64,000 bases of DNA from DATILI01 sp035476635 (GTDB taxonomy: Bacteria; Pseudomonadota; Gammaproteobacteria; Burkholderiales; Burkholderiaceae_C). Made by a program: the position numbers and the translations under genes. Within the stretch, counting starts at the first letter, position 1; every line of letters starts with the position of its first letter. A model generated the notes under the pieces. The model was not told where the DNA came from. It ran no database searches and saw only the letters and a program-made list of their open reading frames with translations. Below, in pieces: positions 1 through 9,162 of the stretch. The stretch spans positions 24,929-88,928 of the forward strand of contig DATILI010000249.1 of assembly GCA_035476635.1 (NCBI GenBank). The letters run 5' to 3'.

Positions 1-1
1 T

Positions 2-112
2 GCGAACCTGTTCAACGTGAAACCTGAGGACGTCAAGATCGGCATGCCTGTCAAGCTGATGTTCGAACGCCTGTCGGAGAAGTTCAATTACCCGGCATTC
101 GAGCCGGCCTGA
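2..112 (+). CDS. DUF35 / OB-fold protein, C-terminal end (5' partial)
   Basis: Reading frame open from the first base of the window to TGA at 110-112, giving 36 residues with the pattern VKIGMPVKLMFERL and ending YPAFEPA. This is the usual end of the OB-fold half of DUF35 proteins (Zn-ribbon plus OB-fold), where an 'R.G..V...FE' strand is followed by 'P.F.P'. Such proteins normally partner thiolase-fold enzymes acting on acyl-CoA, so a thiolase gene is expected just upstream of the window. The next reading frame would start 9 nt after the stop (ATG at 122) but runs only 7 codons; it looks like the broken start of the ligase whose intact copy begins at 17600. Confidence 0.75.
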   Translation, partial: ANLFNVKPEDVKIGMPVKLMFERLSEKFNYPAFEPA

Positions 113-132
113 GGGCACGCGATGAGGTTCGC
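106..132 (+). repeat. Left copy of 27-bp bracketing direct repeat
   Basis: Matches 17584-17610 at 26 of 27 positions; the shared core begins GGCCTGAGGGCACGCGATGA. It spans the stop codon of the DUF35 gene, a 9-nt spacer and the first codons of an ATG reading frame (MRFA, then stop at 143-145). The right copy carries the same stop, spacer and start, and continues as an intact acyl-CoA ligase. Confidence 0.85.
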
Positions 133-198
133 ACCCGGGCATTGACGCGCGCTGTTCGGCAGGTTGCACGTCACTGCCGTCGTCGGCGGCCCGGGACG

Positions 199-915
199 AT
201 GAGCACACTAATTCGCATGCACAGCCCGTCCGATTTTTCTGTGGCCCAGGCCGTTCGCTCGCGCAAGAGTGTCCGTGCCTTCCTCGGCCAGGAGGTGCCA
301 CGGCCGCTCCTCGAGGAGGTGCTGACCTTGGCGGCCCGCGCGCCCTCGGGGGGGAACCTGCAGCCCTGGCGCTTGCGGGTCCTTTCTGGCGAGGCGATGG
401 TGGCTTTCAAGTCGGCAATGCAATCGCGTGTGCGCGAAGCACCGGAAGGCGAGGCGCCGTTCGAATACGAGATCTATCCGAAGGCACTTGGAGAGCCTTA
501 CCGTACCAGCCGCTTCGATATCGGCGAGCGCCTGTACGCTTCCATTGGGGTGGCCCGGGACGACAAGGCCGGCCGGCGTATGCAGTTCCAGCGCAATTTT
601 GATTTTTTCGGCGCACCGGCCGCGGTGCTCTGCTTCGCTGACAGGCGAATGGGGCCGCCGCAATGGGCCGACCTCGGCATGTACCTGCAGACCGTGATGC
701 TCCTGCTGCGCGAGCGGGGCTTGCATAGCTGCCCGCAGGAGGCCTGGTCGCTTTATCACCAGACGGTACGCGCCTTCGTGTCGGCGCCACCAGAATGGCT
801 GTTGTTCTGTGGAATGGCGATCGGCTACGAAGACCCGGCCGCGCCGGTCAATGCGATCGAATCCCCACGCGTGGGGTTCCATGACTTCGCAGCCTGGGTT
901 CCGCCGCCGGCGTGA
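199..915 (+). CDS. Nitroreductase family protein
   Basis: About 238 residues. The N-terminal RSRKSVRAF pattern (FMN-phosphate binding) and APSGGNLQPW are hallmarks of the FMN-dependent nitroreductase fold; GLHSCPQEAWS in the C-terminal half is also typical. These enzymes are cytoplasmic NAD(P)H-dependent flavin reductases acting on nitro, quinone or enone substrates. The frame extends up to 142, but the residues before 199 are Arg-rich and unlike the family, so I place the start at 199 (MSTLIRMH); 217 is also possible. It is the first gene inside the bracketing repeats and is convergent with the MarR gene. Substrate unknown. Confidence 0.8.
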   Translation: MSTLIRMHSPSDFSVAQAVRSRKSVRAFLGQEVPRPLLEEVLTLAARAPSGGNLQPWRLRVLSGEAMVAFKSAMQSRVREAPEGEAPFEYEIYPKALGEPYRTSRFDIGERLYASIGVARDDKAGRRMQFQRNFDFFGAPAAVLCFADRRMGPPQWADLGMYLQTVMLLLRERGLHSCPQEAWSLYHQTVRAFVSAPPEWLLFCGMAIGYEDPAAPVNAIESPRVGFHDFAAWVPPPA

Positions 916-955
916 GCTTTCAAGGAGTCCAATTCTCCTGCCGCTTACCCTTGAT

Positions 956-1459
956 CTACGCGAGTTCGCTGCTCTTTACCACCGCAGAAACCGAACTCAA
1001 TCGATGCAGCATGCGCAGCAGCCGCGCTTTATCGCTGCCCATGTGTGCGTCGAGCTGTCGCTCATGTTCGGCAAAGCGTCTTTTGAGTTCGGCGAGGAGC
1101 TTGTGCCCCTTCGTGGTGAGAACGATTCTGCGATTCCGCTTGTCAGCGTCACACACCAACCGCTGAGCCAATCCGAGCTCTTCGAGCTTGTTGAGGAGCG
1201 GGACGATGCGCGGGCGCTCAACAGCCAAAATTTCGGCCAGCTCGGCCTGGGTGATCTCAGGGTTGTCTGCCGTTACCGCCATGACGGAAAACTGAACGAG
1301 CGTCAGCGCTTGATCGCCGAAAGCTTTATAGATGCTCTGGAACACGGCCATCTGCGCCCGGCGAATCGAATAGCCGATTGTCCCTTCAAGGTATCTCATG
1401 TCGAGTACGCGAGTCGTGCCCGCCTTCGGTTTCTTATCAGTGGTCATAGTGAATGTCAT
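956..1459 (-). CDS. MarR family transcriptional regulator
   Basis: About 167 residues with a winged helix-turn-helix: ITQAELAEILAVERPRIVPL (recognition helix), then the wing DADKRNRRIVLTTKG. MarR proteins bind as dimers to palindromes and usually repress; those beside aromatic CoA-ligase genes often respond to the CoA thioester product (CouR/FerR/BadR types, family knowledge). It is transcribed away from the ligase at 1586, so it probably controls that operon and itself through the inverted repeats at 1520-1577. Possible starts are 1489, 1459 (MTFTMTTDKK) and 1447 (MTTDKK); none has a strong ribosome-binding site. Confidence 0.85.
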   Translation of the reverse strand: MTFTMTTDKKPKAGTTRVLDMRYLEGTIGYSIRRAQMAVFQSIYKAFGDQALTLVQFSVMAVTADNPEITQAELAEILAVERPRIVPLLNKLEELGLAQRLVCDADKRNRRIVLTTKGHKLLAELKRRFAEHERQLDAHMGSDKARLLRMLHRLSSVSAVVKSSELA

Positions 1460-1519
1460 GTTTGAGCAGATTCTCGGCGACGGTAACACCGAGTGCTCTT
1501 GCTTTCGGGATTACCCTAG

Positions 1520-1577
1520 CTTGTATTAGATAACATTATTATTGATACTGAATCCAGGAATACAAGTAACTGGATTC
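1520..1577. promoter_or_regulatory. Candidate MarR operator: two overlapping inverted repeats
   Basis: The divergent gap between the MarR gene and the ligase holds two perfect 8-bp inverted repeats that interleave: CTTGTATT (1520-1527) with AATACAAG (1559-1566), and GAATCCAG (1550-1557) with CTGGATTC (1570-1577, 12-nt spacer). The stretch is AT-rich compared with its surroundings (TATTAGATAACATTATTATT), as expected for overlapping divergent promoters. Assignment to the neighbouring MarR protein is inferred from position. Confidence 0.5.
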
Positions 1578-1585
1578 GTTCAATC

Positions 1586-3445
1586 ATGAGCCCGTCTTTG
1601 GAGTCCGCCCCAATCAGTTTTGGTCACCTTGAAGTGATGCGTGCGGGAACGTCAAATGGTCAGGTCGTGCGGGCGAACACGCCTCTCGTCGAGCGGTTTA
1701 CGACCCTCGCACAGATGCTGCAGCGTCATGCGGCCGAGTCACCGGCGCGCGTCTTCCTGCGAGAACCAATCGGCACCGACTGGCGCGAACTGCGCTACGG
1801 GGATGCATTGCAGATCACGGATCGGCTGGCCTCGTCACTTGCTGCACGCGGCCTCTCCGTCGAGCGCCCGCTGGCCATCCTGTCGGGCAACAGCATCGAC
1901 CACGCGCTGTTGGCCCTTGCGGCAATGTCTGTCGGAATCCCCGTGGCGCCCATATCGGTGGCCTACTCGCAGTTCGAAGACCTCTCTCGTCTGCGCAGCC
2001 TCCTGAAGTCATTGACGCCAGGACTCGTCTATGCCGAGGACGGCGCTCAGTTCGAGCGCGCATTGCGACTCGCTGCAGACATGGGTTATGAAATTGCTGT
2101 AGGGTCGGCCGCTCACCACGGTGTCCAGCCGGTGCACTTCGAAACCCTTGCCGAAGGTGACCCGGTCACCGATCCCACTGCACTCATGCAGTCGGTAAAC
2201 GCCGACACTGTCGCCAAGATCCTCTTCACCTCCGGGTCGACCGGCGCGCCTAAGGGGGTGATCATCACGCAACGGATGATGTGCAGCAACCAGGATGCCA
2301 TGGCACAAGTCTGGCCGTTCCTGGACGACGAGCCGCCGGTGATCGTCGACTGGCTGCCATGGAATCACGTCTTCGGTGGTTGCCTCAACTTCAATCTGGT
2401 GCTGCGCAACGGCGGCACATTGGTGATTGACGACGGAAGGCCACTGCCTGATCGCATGCAGCGCACGCTGGAGAACATCCGTGAGCATCGGCCCACGGTA
2501 TACATGGGTGTGCCCGGTGCCTTGAAAGAGTTGGCCAAGGCGTGCGCCAACGATCCAGAGTTCGAGCGTGTGTTTTTCGGGCGCCTGCGCGCCATCTTCT
2601 CTGCAGGTGCGGCTCTGCCGCGCGACACGTGGGACGCCCTGCACGCTGGTTGCCTGCGAGCGACGGGTCGCAAGCTCAACCTCTTCATCGGCTGGGGCGC
2701 AACCGAGACAGCGCCAGTCGTCAGCATCACGCGTCCTGAGTCGACCCGGCCGGACTCGATCGGGTTGCCGGTGCCGGGAGCAGCGATCAAGCTCGTACCG
2801 AGTCAAGACAAGCTGGAGCTGCGCGTGAAAGGCCCGATGGTCACGCCGGGCTACTGGCGGCGTCCCGACCTCGCAGGTGCTGCATTCGATGCGGACGGTT
2901 TCTACGCGATCGGCGATGCGGGCCGGCTGGACGAAGTCAACTGGCAGCGAGATGGCATCTTGTTCGACGGTCGGGTGGCCGAGAACTTCAAGCTGATCAC
3001 CGGGACCTGGGTGAGTGTTGGTCCCCTGCGGCTGGCTGCGCTCGCTGCTGGCGCTCCGCTGTTCGATGAAGTCGTGATCACGGGGCATGACCGCGGCGAA
3101 GTGGGCTTGCTTGTGTTCCCGAACCTGGCGGCTTGCCGCGCCTTGACAAATCGACCGAGTGCATCGTTGCCGGAACTGGTGGGCGATCAGAAGGTGCGCG
3201 CGAAGGTCGCCGAGGCACTCGAGACTCTATGCCGCAACGGCGGCGGCTCCTCCACGCAAGTGCGGCGAGCGTTGTTGCTGTCGAGCCCGCCTTCGGTGGA
3301 GGCGGGTGAGATGACTGACAAAGGCTACCTCAATCAGCGTGCGGCCTTGCAGTTTCGGGATCTCGAGGCGCGGCGTCTCTACGCCGAGCCTCGAGATCCC
3401 GACGTGATCCTGAACACTAACGCAACCTCGGCCTGCGGCGTCTGA
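1586..3445 (+). CDS. Feruloyl-CoA synthetase-like acyl-CoA ligase
   Basis: 619-residue member of the adenylate-forming family: carboxylate + ATP + CoA to acyl-CoA. The P-loop-like motif LFTSGSTGAPKGV lies near residue 212, GWGATE near 369. The segment DWLPWNHVFGG (near 255) and the absence of the usual C-terminal 'NI.P.EIE' loop, replaced by NFKLITGTWVSVG, are characteristic of the feruloyl-CoA synthetase subfamily, which activates hydroxycinnamates. Length matches that subfamily. It is the first gene of an operon with thiolase and a hydroxyacyl-CoA dehydrogenase/hydratase, fitting activation followed by side-chain shortening. No feruloyl-CoA hydratase-lyase or vanillin dehydrogenase is nearby, so the substrate may differ from ferulate. 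Confidence 0.8.
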   Translation: MSPSLESAPISFGHLEVMRAGTSNGQVVRANTPLVERFTTLAQMLQRHAAESPARVFLREPIGTDWRELRYGDALQITDRLASSLAARGLSVERPLAILSGNSIDHALLALAAMSVGIPVAPISVAYSQFEDLSRLRSLLKSLTPGLVYAEDGAQFERALRLAADMGYEIAVGSAAHHGVQPVHFETLAEGDPVTDPTALMQSVNADTVAKILFTSGSTGAPKGVIITQRMMCSNQDAMAQVWPFLDDEPPVIVDWLPWNHVFGGCLNFNLVLRNGGTLVIDDGRPLPDRMQRTLENIREHRPTVYMGVPGALKELAKACANDPEFERVFFGRLRAIFSAGAALPRDTWDALHAGCLRATGRKLNLFIGWGATETAPVVSITRPESTRPDSIGLPVPGAAIKLVPSQDKLELRVKGPMVTPGYWRRPDLAGAAFDADGFYAIGDAGRLDEVNWQRDGILFDGRVAENFKLITGTWVSVGPLRLAALAAGAPLFDEVVITGHDRGEVGLLVFPNLAACRALTNRPSASLPELVGDQKVRAKVAEALETLCRNGGGSSTQVRRALLLSSPPSVEAGEMTDKGYLNQRAALQFRDLEARRLYAEPRDPDVILNTNATSACGV

Positions 3446-3477
3446 CGCCCGGCCATGAACAGACACCTGAAACAATC

Positions 3478-4665
3478 ATGAGCTCAGACATCTTCATCCT
3501 CGGTGGTGCACGCACCGCAATCGGCACGTTCGGCGGAACCCTGAAGGATTTTTCGCCCACGAAGCTTGGCACGGTGGCCGTGCGCGAGGCCATCGCACGC
3601 GCAGGGCTCGTGCCTGGCGACGTCGAACATTCCGTCTTTGGCACCGTAATCCCCACCGAAGCGGCCGACCTCTTCCTCGGGCGTACCGTCGCCATCGAGG
3701 CCGGCATGCCGATCGAGTCGCTGGGACTCACTGTGAATCGTCTGTGCGGCTCGGGCGCACAAGCCATCGTCAACGCCGCCCAGATGATTCGATTGGGCGA
3801 ATCGAAGATTGCAGTGGCCGGTGGCGCGGAGTCGATGAGCCGCTCGCCTTACTCGGTACAAGGGATGCGCTATGGCCAGCGGATGGGCGACGGGGTCGTG
3901 TACGACTGGCTTCAGAACACGCTGGCAGACCCATTCGGCCACGGGGCGATGGGATGCACTGCGGAGAACGTCGCAGTGAAGTACGGCATCAGTCGCGAGC
4001 GCCAGGATGCCTTTGCAGTTGAAAGCCACCGGCGTGCCGCCGAGGCGATTGCACAAGGACGTTTCAAAAGCCAGATCGTTGGGGTCGAGGTCAAGACTCG
4101 CAAAGGCGTTCAGGTATTCGACACCGATGAACACGTCCGTCCTGGCACGACGATGGCCGATGTCGCCAAGCTCAAACCGGCATTCCGGGATGGTGGCACG
4201 GTCACGGCGGGAAACTCGTCAGGAATCAACGACGGCGCCGCCGCTGTGATCCTGGCAAGTGGCGAAGAGGTCGATGGACGCCGGCTGCAGCCGATCGGCC
4301 GCCTCCTTGCTTGGGGGCTGGCCGGGGTCCCGCCCGAGATCATGGGCATCGGCCCCGTGCATGCGGTGCCGGTCGCGCTCAAGCGAGCAGGTCTCACGCT
4401 CAATGACATCGACATCATCGAATCCAACGAAGCGTTCGCGGCCCAGGCGCTGTCGGTGATTGATGGACTCAAACTCGATCCCGCTAAGGTCAATCCCAAC
4501 GGTGGTGCCGTGGCGTTGGGTCACCCGCTTGGCGCCACGGGTGCCATCTTGAGCGTGAAGTGCCTCTACGAGCTGCAGCGGATCGGCGGGCGCTACGGTC
4601 TAGTCACCATGTGCATTGGTGGCGGTCAGGGCATCGCATTGGTCATTGAGAACCTCGCCAAGTGA
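3478..4665 (+). CDS. Acetyl-CoA C-acyltransferase (thiolase)
   Basis: 395 residues, full thiolase length. All catalytic elements are visible: nucleophile Cys90 in NRLCGSGAQA, NEAF near residue 320, His349 in GGAVALGHPLGATG, and the second Cys379 in TMCIGGGQG. It would cleave 3-ketoacyl-CoA to acetyl-CoA plus a shortened acyl-CoA. It follows the ligase by 32 nt and overlaps the next gene by 4 nt (GTGA), so translation is probably coupled. Confidence 0.93.
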   Translation: MSSDIFILGGARTAIGTFGGTLKDFSPTKLGTVAVREAIARAGLVPGDVEHSVFGTVIPTEAADLFLGRTVAIEAGMPIESLGLTVNRLCGSGAQAIVNAAQMIRLGESKIAVAGGAESMSRSPYSVQGMRYGQRMGDGVVYDWLQNTLADPFGHGAMGCTAENVAVKYGISRERQDAFAVESHRRAAEAIAQGRFKSQIVGVEVKTRKGVQVFDTDEHVRPGTTMADVAKLKPAFRDGGTVTAGNSSGINDGAAAVILASGEEVDGRRLQPIGRLLAWGLAGVPPEIMGIGPVHAVPVALKRAGLTLNDIDIIESNEAFAAQALSVIDGLKLDPAKVNPNGGAVALGHPLGATGAILSVKCLYELQRIGGRYGLVTMCIGGGQGIALVIENLAK

Positions 4666-6992
4666 GCGAACGCAAAATGCAGTCCAACATTTCACTTGCG
4701 GTCGTCATCGGCGCGGGCAACATGGGCGCCGGCATTGCGGCCCACCTCGCCAATGCAGGCGTACGGGTGCTGTTGCTCGATCGCACGGATACCGATGCGA
4801 CATCCCGAAATCGCCTGGCAGAGCAGGCCATCGAGCGGCAACTGCAAACGGGCGGGTTCATGCATCCGGATCGGGCGCGTCTCGTGGAAGCGGGTAACGT
4901 CGACGATGACCTGGTGCGAATCCGAGATGCGGACTGGATTGTCGAGGCCGTGTTCGAGGATCTTGCTGTCAAGAGGGATCTGTATATCAAGGTCGACAGT
5001 CTCCGCAAGCCAGGGTCTGTCGTCTCTTCAAATACGTCGACGATTCCGCTGCGTCATCTGACCGAAGGCCTGAGCGATGCGTTCACGCGTGACTTTGTCA
5101 TCACGCACTTCTTTAACCCGCCTCGGGTGATGAAGCTTGTCGAACTGGTCTGTGCGGCAAAGACAGCGCCAGAAACGATCGCGCGGGCAACTGCCTGGTG
5201 CGACCAGTTGTTGGGCAAGACCGTTATCCGTTGCAGGGACACACCGGGATTCATTGCCAACCGGATCGGCAACTACTGGATGTCGGTCGCCGTCCTCGAA
5301 GCGAACTCACTGAGGCTGACCGTCGAGGAGGCCGATGCCGTCATGGGAGCTCCCTTCGGAATTCCACGAACCGGCATCTTTGGCCTCTTCGACTATGTGG
5401 GGATCAACCTCGTGCCGTTGGTGTGGGGAGGCTTTATGAGGTCGCTGTCGGCGACAGACGCGCATCGGCGCCATGACATCACGCGCGATGGCGCTATTGC
5501 CCGGATGCTGCAGCAGGGGCGGACCGGTCGCGGGTCGGGGGCGGGCTTCTACCGGACAACTGGGCAGGGCAGCAGCAAGCAGCGCGAAGTCATCGACCTG
5601 GCGTCCGGCGAGTACCGAGCCCTGCAGCCGGTCCAACTGGCCAGCCTGGAGATCGCCAGCAAGGACCTCAGGGCGCTATGCGAGCAGCCAGACCGAGGCG
5701 GCCAGTACGCGTGGAGTGTGCTGTCGAACGTGGTGTCGTACGCGGCCGAAGTCGGCCCGGAGATTGCGGACGATGTCGCGTCCATCGATGTCGCGATGAA
5801 GCTCGGCTACAACTGGGCGCATGGTCCTTTCGAGTTGGCCGATCGCGTCGGACCGGCTTGGCTGGCCGGTCGCTTGCGCGCTGAAGGTCGACCGGTGCCT
5901 GCACTGCTCGCCAAGGCCGTTGAACAGGGTCGTTTCTACGGTGATGGATGTTGCCTCGACACCAACGGCGAGTGGGCGGCAGCGGTAGAGGACTCCAATG
6001 CCCTCTCCTTGCCGACCGCCAAACGAAGGGCAGCACGCGTAGCGGGCAACGCCTCGGCGTCGCTCTGGGATATCGGGGAAGGCGTTCTGGCCCTCGAAGT
6101 GCACTCGAAGATGAACGCCTGCAATGAGCAGGTGGTCGATCTGCTGGAAGCAGCCCCAATCTACGTTCGCCGTGGGTCCCGTGCCTTGGTGATCGCCAAT
6201 GATCATCCTCGCGCCTTCTCTGTGGGCGCCGATCTCGGAAGCTTCGTTGCCTACGCCAAGGCCTCGGATTGGAGCGGCCTGGTTCGTTTTGTCCAGCGCG
6301 GCCAGTGGGCACTGCGAGCCCTCCGGATGGCCCCGTTTCCGGTGGTCGGCGCGCCGTTCGGCCTGGCACTCGGAGGAGGCTGCGAGCTGCAGCTTAGTTG
6401 CGACGCAAGCGTAGGCCATGCCGAGCTGAACGCCGGCCTGCCCGAGCTCAAGGTCGGCATCCTGCCCGGCTGGGGCGGCTGCATGCGGCTGCTGGAGCGG
6501 TGGGCGAGCCGCTGCGGCGGCGACGCGCAACTTGGTGCTTTACGGGCGCTCGAAGTCCTGGTGGACGGCACGGTGAGCAGTTCAGCTCTGGACGCGATGG
6601 AACGCGGTCTGCTCCGCGAGACGGATCGGATCACGATGAACCGCGACCGCCAGCTGGAGGATGCCCGGCGCCTGGCCATCGAGCTATGCGATGGCGGTTA
6701 CCGCCCCGAGCCGGCCCCCACATGGACAGTATCCGGAGCGGCCGGAGCTGCGGAGCTGTTCGCTCGCATTGATGAACAGCGCGCCTTCAAGCAACTCGGC
6801 GAGCATGACATGACCATCGTACGCGCCATGGCTGAGGTACTTACCGGTGGAGGCGCGGCTTCCGGATCGGTGCTAACCGATACGGACATCCTGGCGCTGG
6901 AGGTCGAACACATGGTCGCGCTGGCCAAGACGCCGCCGTCGCTGGCACGTATGGAGCATATGCTGGCAACTGGTAAGTCGCTTCGCAACTAA
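4662..6992 (+). CDS. 3-hydroxyacyl-CoA dehydrogenase / enoyl-CoA hydratase fusion
   Basis: 776 residues. The N-terminal Rossmann motif GAGNMG (residues 17-22) and HFFNPPRVMKLVELV identify NAD-dependent 3-hydroxyacyl-CoA dehydrogenase; a second dehydrogenase C-terminal-like repeat follows. A crotonase domain occupies roughly residues 480-770, with the oxyanion-hole region ALGGGCELQLSCDA and LPELKVGILPGWGG. The domain order (dehydrogenase first) matches the FadN-type fusion rather than FadB/FadJ. It would hydrate enoyl-CoA and oxidise the 3-hydroxyacyl-CoA for the thiolase upstream. The start is GTG 4662, overlapping the thiolase stop; ATG 4677 is an alternative. Confidence 0.9.
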   Translation: MSERKMQSNISLAVVIGAGNMGAGIAAHLANAGVRVLLLDRTDTDATSRNRLAEQAIERQLQTGGFMHPDRARLVEAGNVDDDLVRIRDADWIVEAVFEDLAVKRDLYIKVDSLRKPGSVVSSNTSTIPLRHLTEGLSDAFTRDFVITHFFNPPRVMKLVELVCAAKTAPETIARATAWCDQLLGKTVIRCRDTPGFIANRIGNYWMSVAVLEANSLRLTVEEADAVMGAPFGIPRTGIFGLFDYVGINLVPLVWGGFMRSLSATDAHRRHDITRDGAIARMLQQGRTGRGSGAGFYRTTGQGSSKQREVIDLASGEYRALQPVQLASLEIASKDLRALCEQPDRGGQYAWSVLSNVVSYAAEVGPEIADDVASIDVAMKLGYNWAHGPFELADRVGPAWLAGRLRAEGRPVPALLAKAVEQGRFYGDGCCLDTNGEWAAAVEDSNALSLPTAKRRAARVAGNASASLWDIGEGVLALEVHSKMNACNEQVVDLLEAAPIYVRRGSRALVIANDHPRAFSVGADLGSFVAYAKASDWSGLVRFVQRGQWALRALRMAPFPVVGAPFGLALGGGCELQLSCDASVGHAELNAGLPELKVGILPGWGGCMRLLERWASRCGGDAQLGALRALEVLVDGTVSSSALDAMERGLLRETDRITMNRDRQLEDARRLAIELCDGGYRPEPAPTWTVSGAAGAAELFARIDEQRAFKQLGEHDMTIVRAMAEVLTGGGAASGSVLTDTDILALEVEHMVALAKTPPSLARMEHMLATGKSLRN

Positions 6993-7043
6993 TTCTTCGA
7001 CAGCACCCGTACGCCGATTCAAACCCTACCTAAGGAGACACGC

Positions 7044-8018
7044 ATGAATTTAATCCGAAGAGATATTCTTCTTGGAGGCGCCGCCGCGTTGCTCGGCTTG
7101 CCTGCCACGGCAGCAGCATTTCCGAATCGGCAGGTAACAATCATCGTTCCTTCCCCGCCCGGCGGAGGCCTAGATCCCGTCGCGCGTGCTCTGGCTCAGG
7201 AGCTTGGCGCCATCTGGAAACAACCTGTCGTGGTCGACAACCGAACGGGAGCGTCTGGCGCGATCGGCGCCAAGGCACTCATCAACGCGCCAGCGGACGG
7301 CCATACGTTGCTCTTGGTGAACGAGTCGATTGTGGTCGGCAACCGCTTTGCGTTCAAGAACTTGCCGTACGACCCGGACCGCAACTTCACGCTCCTGAGC
7401 CTGCTGGTCGAGTCTGAGTACTACTTGGTAGCCCACGCGAGCGTTCCAGCCGCGAACCTGACCGATTTGGTGAAACTTCCTGGCGCGGTGGGGAAAGCAC
7501 TCTCTTACGCCAGCTGGGGGCAGGGCAGCACGCCGAACCTGCTCTTCGAAACGCTCAACCAGCTCGCCGGCACCAATGTTGTCGGCATACCGTACCGGGG
7601 GGCGGCACCGGCCCTGCTCGCAATGATCTCGAACGAGGCGCAGCTCGGGATCGGGACTGCATGGTCGGTCAAGCAGCATTTCAAGACTGGTGTGCTCAAG
7701 CCGCTGGCGGTGGCTTCGACTAAGCGGTCGAAGGAGTATCCGGATGTCCCGACTACCGTGGAACTTGGTTACCCCGATCTCGTGGCTTCCTTGTGGTTCG
7801 GCATGGTGGGACCGGCGGGGATGCCGGGCGATGCAGTGAACTCGATCGTGGGAGACATCCGCAATGTCCTCGACAACCCTGAGATCGTGAAGAAGCATGC
7901 GATTCTGCAAGGCTACACAGTTGTGCATGGTGGACCTGCAGATTTCGCCGAGCGCGTGAAGCGGGATTCGGCGATTTTTGGGAAGCTAGCCAAGGCATCC
8001 AAGTTGGAACCTCAGTAA
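7044..8018 (+). CDS. Bug / tripartite tricarboxylate transporter-type substrate-binding protein
   Basis: 324 residues. The N-terminus (NLIRRDILLGGAAALLGL) looks like an export signal, possibly Tat because of the twin Arg. The mature part opens with the family pattern FPNRQVTIIVPSPPGGGLD and contains GASGAIGAKALINAPADGHT and LPYDPDRNFTLL, all standard for Bug proteins. It would bind a small carboxylate or related solute in the periplasm. A clear AAGGAGA ribosome-binding site precedes it. No TctA/TctB membrane partner is in the window, as is common for this expanded family in Burkholderiales. Confidence 0.92.
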   Translation: MNLIRRDILLGGAAALLGLPATAAAFPNRQVTIIVPSPPGGGLDPVARALAQELGAIWKQPVVVDNRTGASGAIGAKALINAPADGHTLLLVNESIVVGNRFAFKNLPYDPDRNFTLLSLLVESEYYLVAHASVPAANLTDLVKLPGAVGKALSYASWGQGSTPNLLFETLNQLAGTNVVGIPYRGAAPALLAMISNEAQLGIGTAWSVKQHFKTGVLKPLAVASTKRSKEYPDVPTTVELGYPDLVASLWFGMVGPAGMPGDAVNSIVGDIRNVLDNPEIVKKHAILQGYTVVHGGPADFAERVKRDSAIFGKLAKASKLEPQ

Positions 8019-8034
8019 ATGAAGTTTAAGCAAG

Positions 8035-9162
8035 ATGTATGAATTCAACGAACAAACGCGTGCTGTCGTCGATCTGGTCCATCGTCTAGTTCAGCAATAT
8101 CAGATGCCTCTGGAGCAGCGAATGCTGCGCGGAGAGGCATTGACCCTGCAAGACTATGAGCCTGGCATGCAGGCGGCCAAAGAGGCAGGACTCTGGGCAC
8201 TGCGAGCCCCAGAGGAGTTCGGCGGCGCGCAATTGTGCCTAGTCGACCGGCTTGCTGTCATTGAAGAGAATTCACGCTGTCTTGCTCCGCTTCGCTTTGA
8301 CGGGCACACCTTTCAGTCGCTCTTTGCGCTGACTGGCGTGCAAAAGGAGCGCTATCTTGACCCGATCCTGGAGGGGCGCAAGCACTGGAGCTTCGCGCAG
8401 ACGGAGCCTGGTGGCGGTGCTGACCCCACGCGGGCTGTCGCCACTACGGCGCGCCGTGATGGCGAAAGCTGGGTCATTAATGGCTCAAAAATCTGGATCA
8501 CGTCATTTGATGAGGCGGACTTCGTCTTTGTCGTCGCGCGTACCGACAAGTGCGCCGGCTCAAAGGGTATCTCGATGTTCGCCGTCGACAGTGGCAATCC
8601 CGGCCTGATCGCTCGCGAAGTTCCCATGCTCGGCGGAATGAAGACGCACCAGCTGACATTTGAGGATTGCCGCGTCGATGAGCTATCGCTCGTGGGCGGT
8701 GAGGGCCGAGGCCTGGAAGGGGCGCAGGTCGGATTGACGTCTGCACGTTTCGAGGTCGCGGCGGCGGCGCTGGGTGTGGCGCAGCGAGCGTACGAAATGA
8801 TGGTTTCCTACGCAAAAGAACGCGTTGCTTTCGGTGGACTACTGGCAGACAAGCAAGCGGTTCAAGCCATGATTGTGGATTCCTGGATTGAGCTCCAGCA
8901 GAACCGGCTGATGCTCTATCGCTGTGCCGAGAGAGCAGACAGTAACAGCGATGTGCGGATTGAGGCTGGTCTCGTGAAGATGCAATGCACCGAGATGGTG
9001 GGCCGCGTCCTCGATCGCGCAATCCAAGTGCACGGGGCAGCCGGTTGTACCTACGAGTCACCGCTGGCTTGGTGGTATGACCGCCAACGAATGGCGCGAA
9101 TCTACGAAGGCCCCACCGAAGTTCACAAGTACCGACTCCTGGCGCGTCACCTGCTGTCATGA
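8035..9162 (+). CDS. Acyl-CoA dehydrogenase family protein
   Basis: 375 residues. The FAD/substrate motif FAQTEPGGGADPTR lies near residue 120, followed by WVINGSKIWITSF. The C-terminal segment RIYEGPTEVHKYRLLARHLL carries the Glu position used as catalytic base in short/medium-chain enzymes, although YEGPTE differs from the usual YEGTSQ. It would introduce an alpha,beta double bond into an acyl-CoA, passing electrons to ETF. It overlaps the CoA-transferase that follows by 4 nt (ATGA), so the two are probably co-translated. Confidence 0.88.
   Translation: MYEFNEQTRAVVDLVHRLVQQYQMPLEQRMLRGEALTLQDYEPGMQAAKEAGLWALRAPEEFGGAQLCLVDRLAVIEENSRCLAPLRFDGHTFQSLFALTGVQKERYLDPILEGRKHWSFAQTEPGGGADPTRAVATTARRDGESWVINGSKIWITSFDEADFVFVVARTDKCAGSKGISMFAVDSGNPGLIAREVPMLGGMKTHQLTFEDCRVDELSLVGGEGRGLEGAQVGLTSARFEVAAAALGVAQRAYEMMVSYAKERVAFGGLLADKQAVQAMIVDSWIELQQNRLMLYRCAERADSNSDVRIEAGLVKMQCTEMVGRVLDRAIQVHGAAGCTYESPLAWWYDRQRMARIYEGPTEVHKYRLLARHLLS

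Noticed and set aside
142..198. Arg-rich extension of the nitroreductase
   Set aside because: The residues before 199 do not match the family and come from the DNA just after the repeat; they are probably untranslated.
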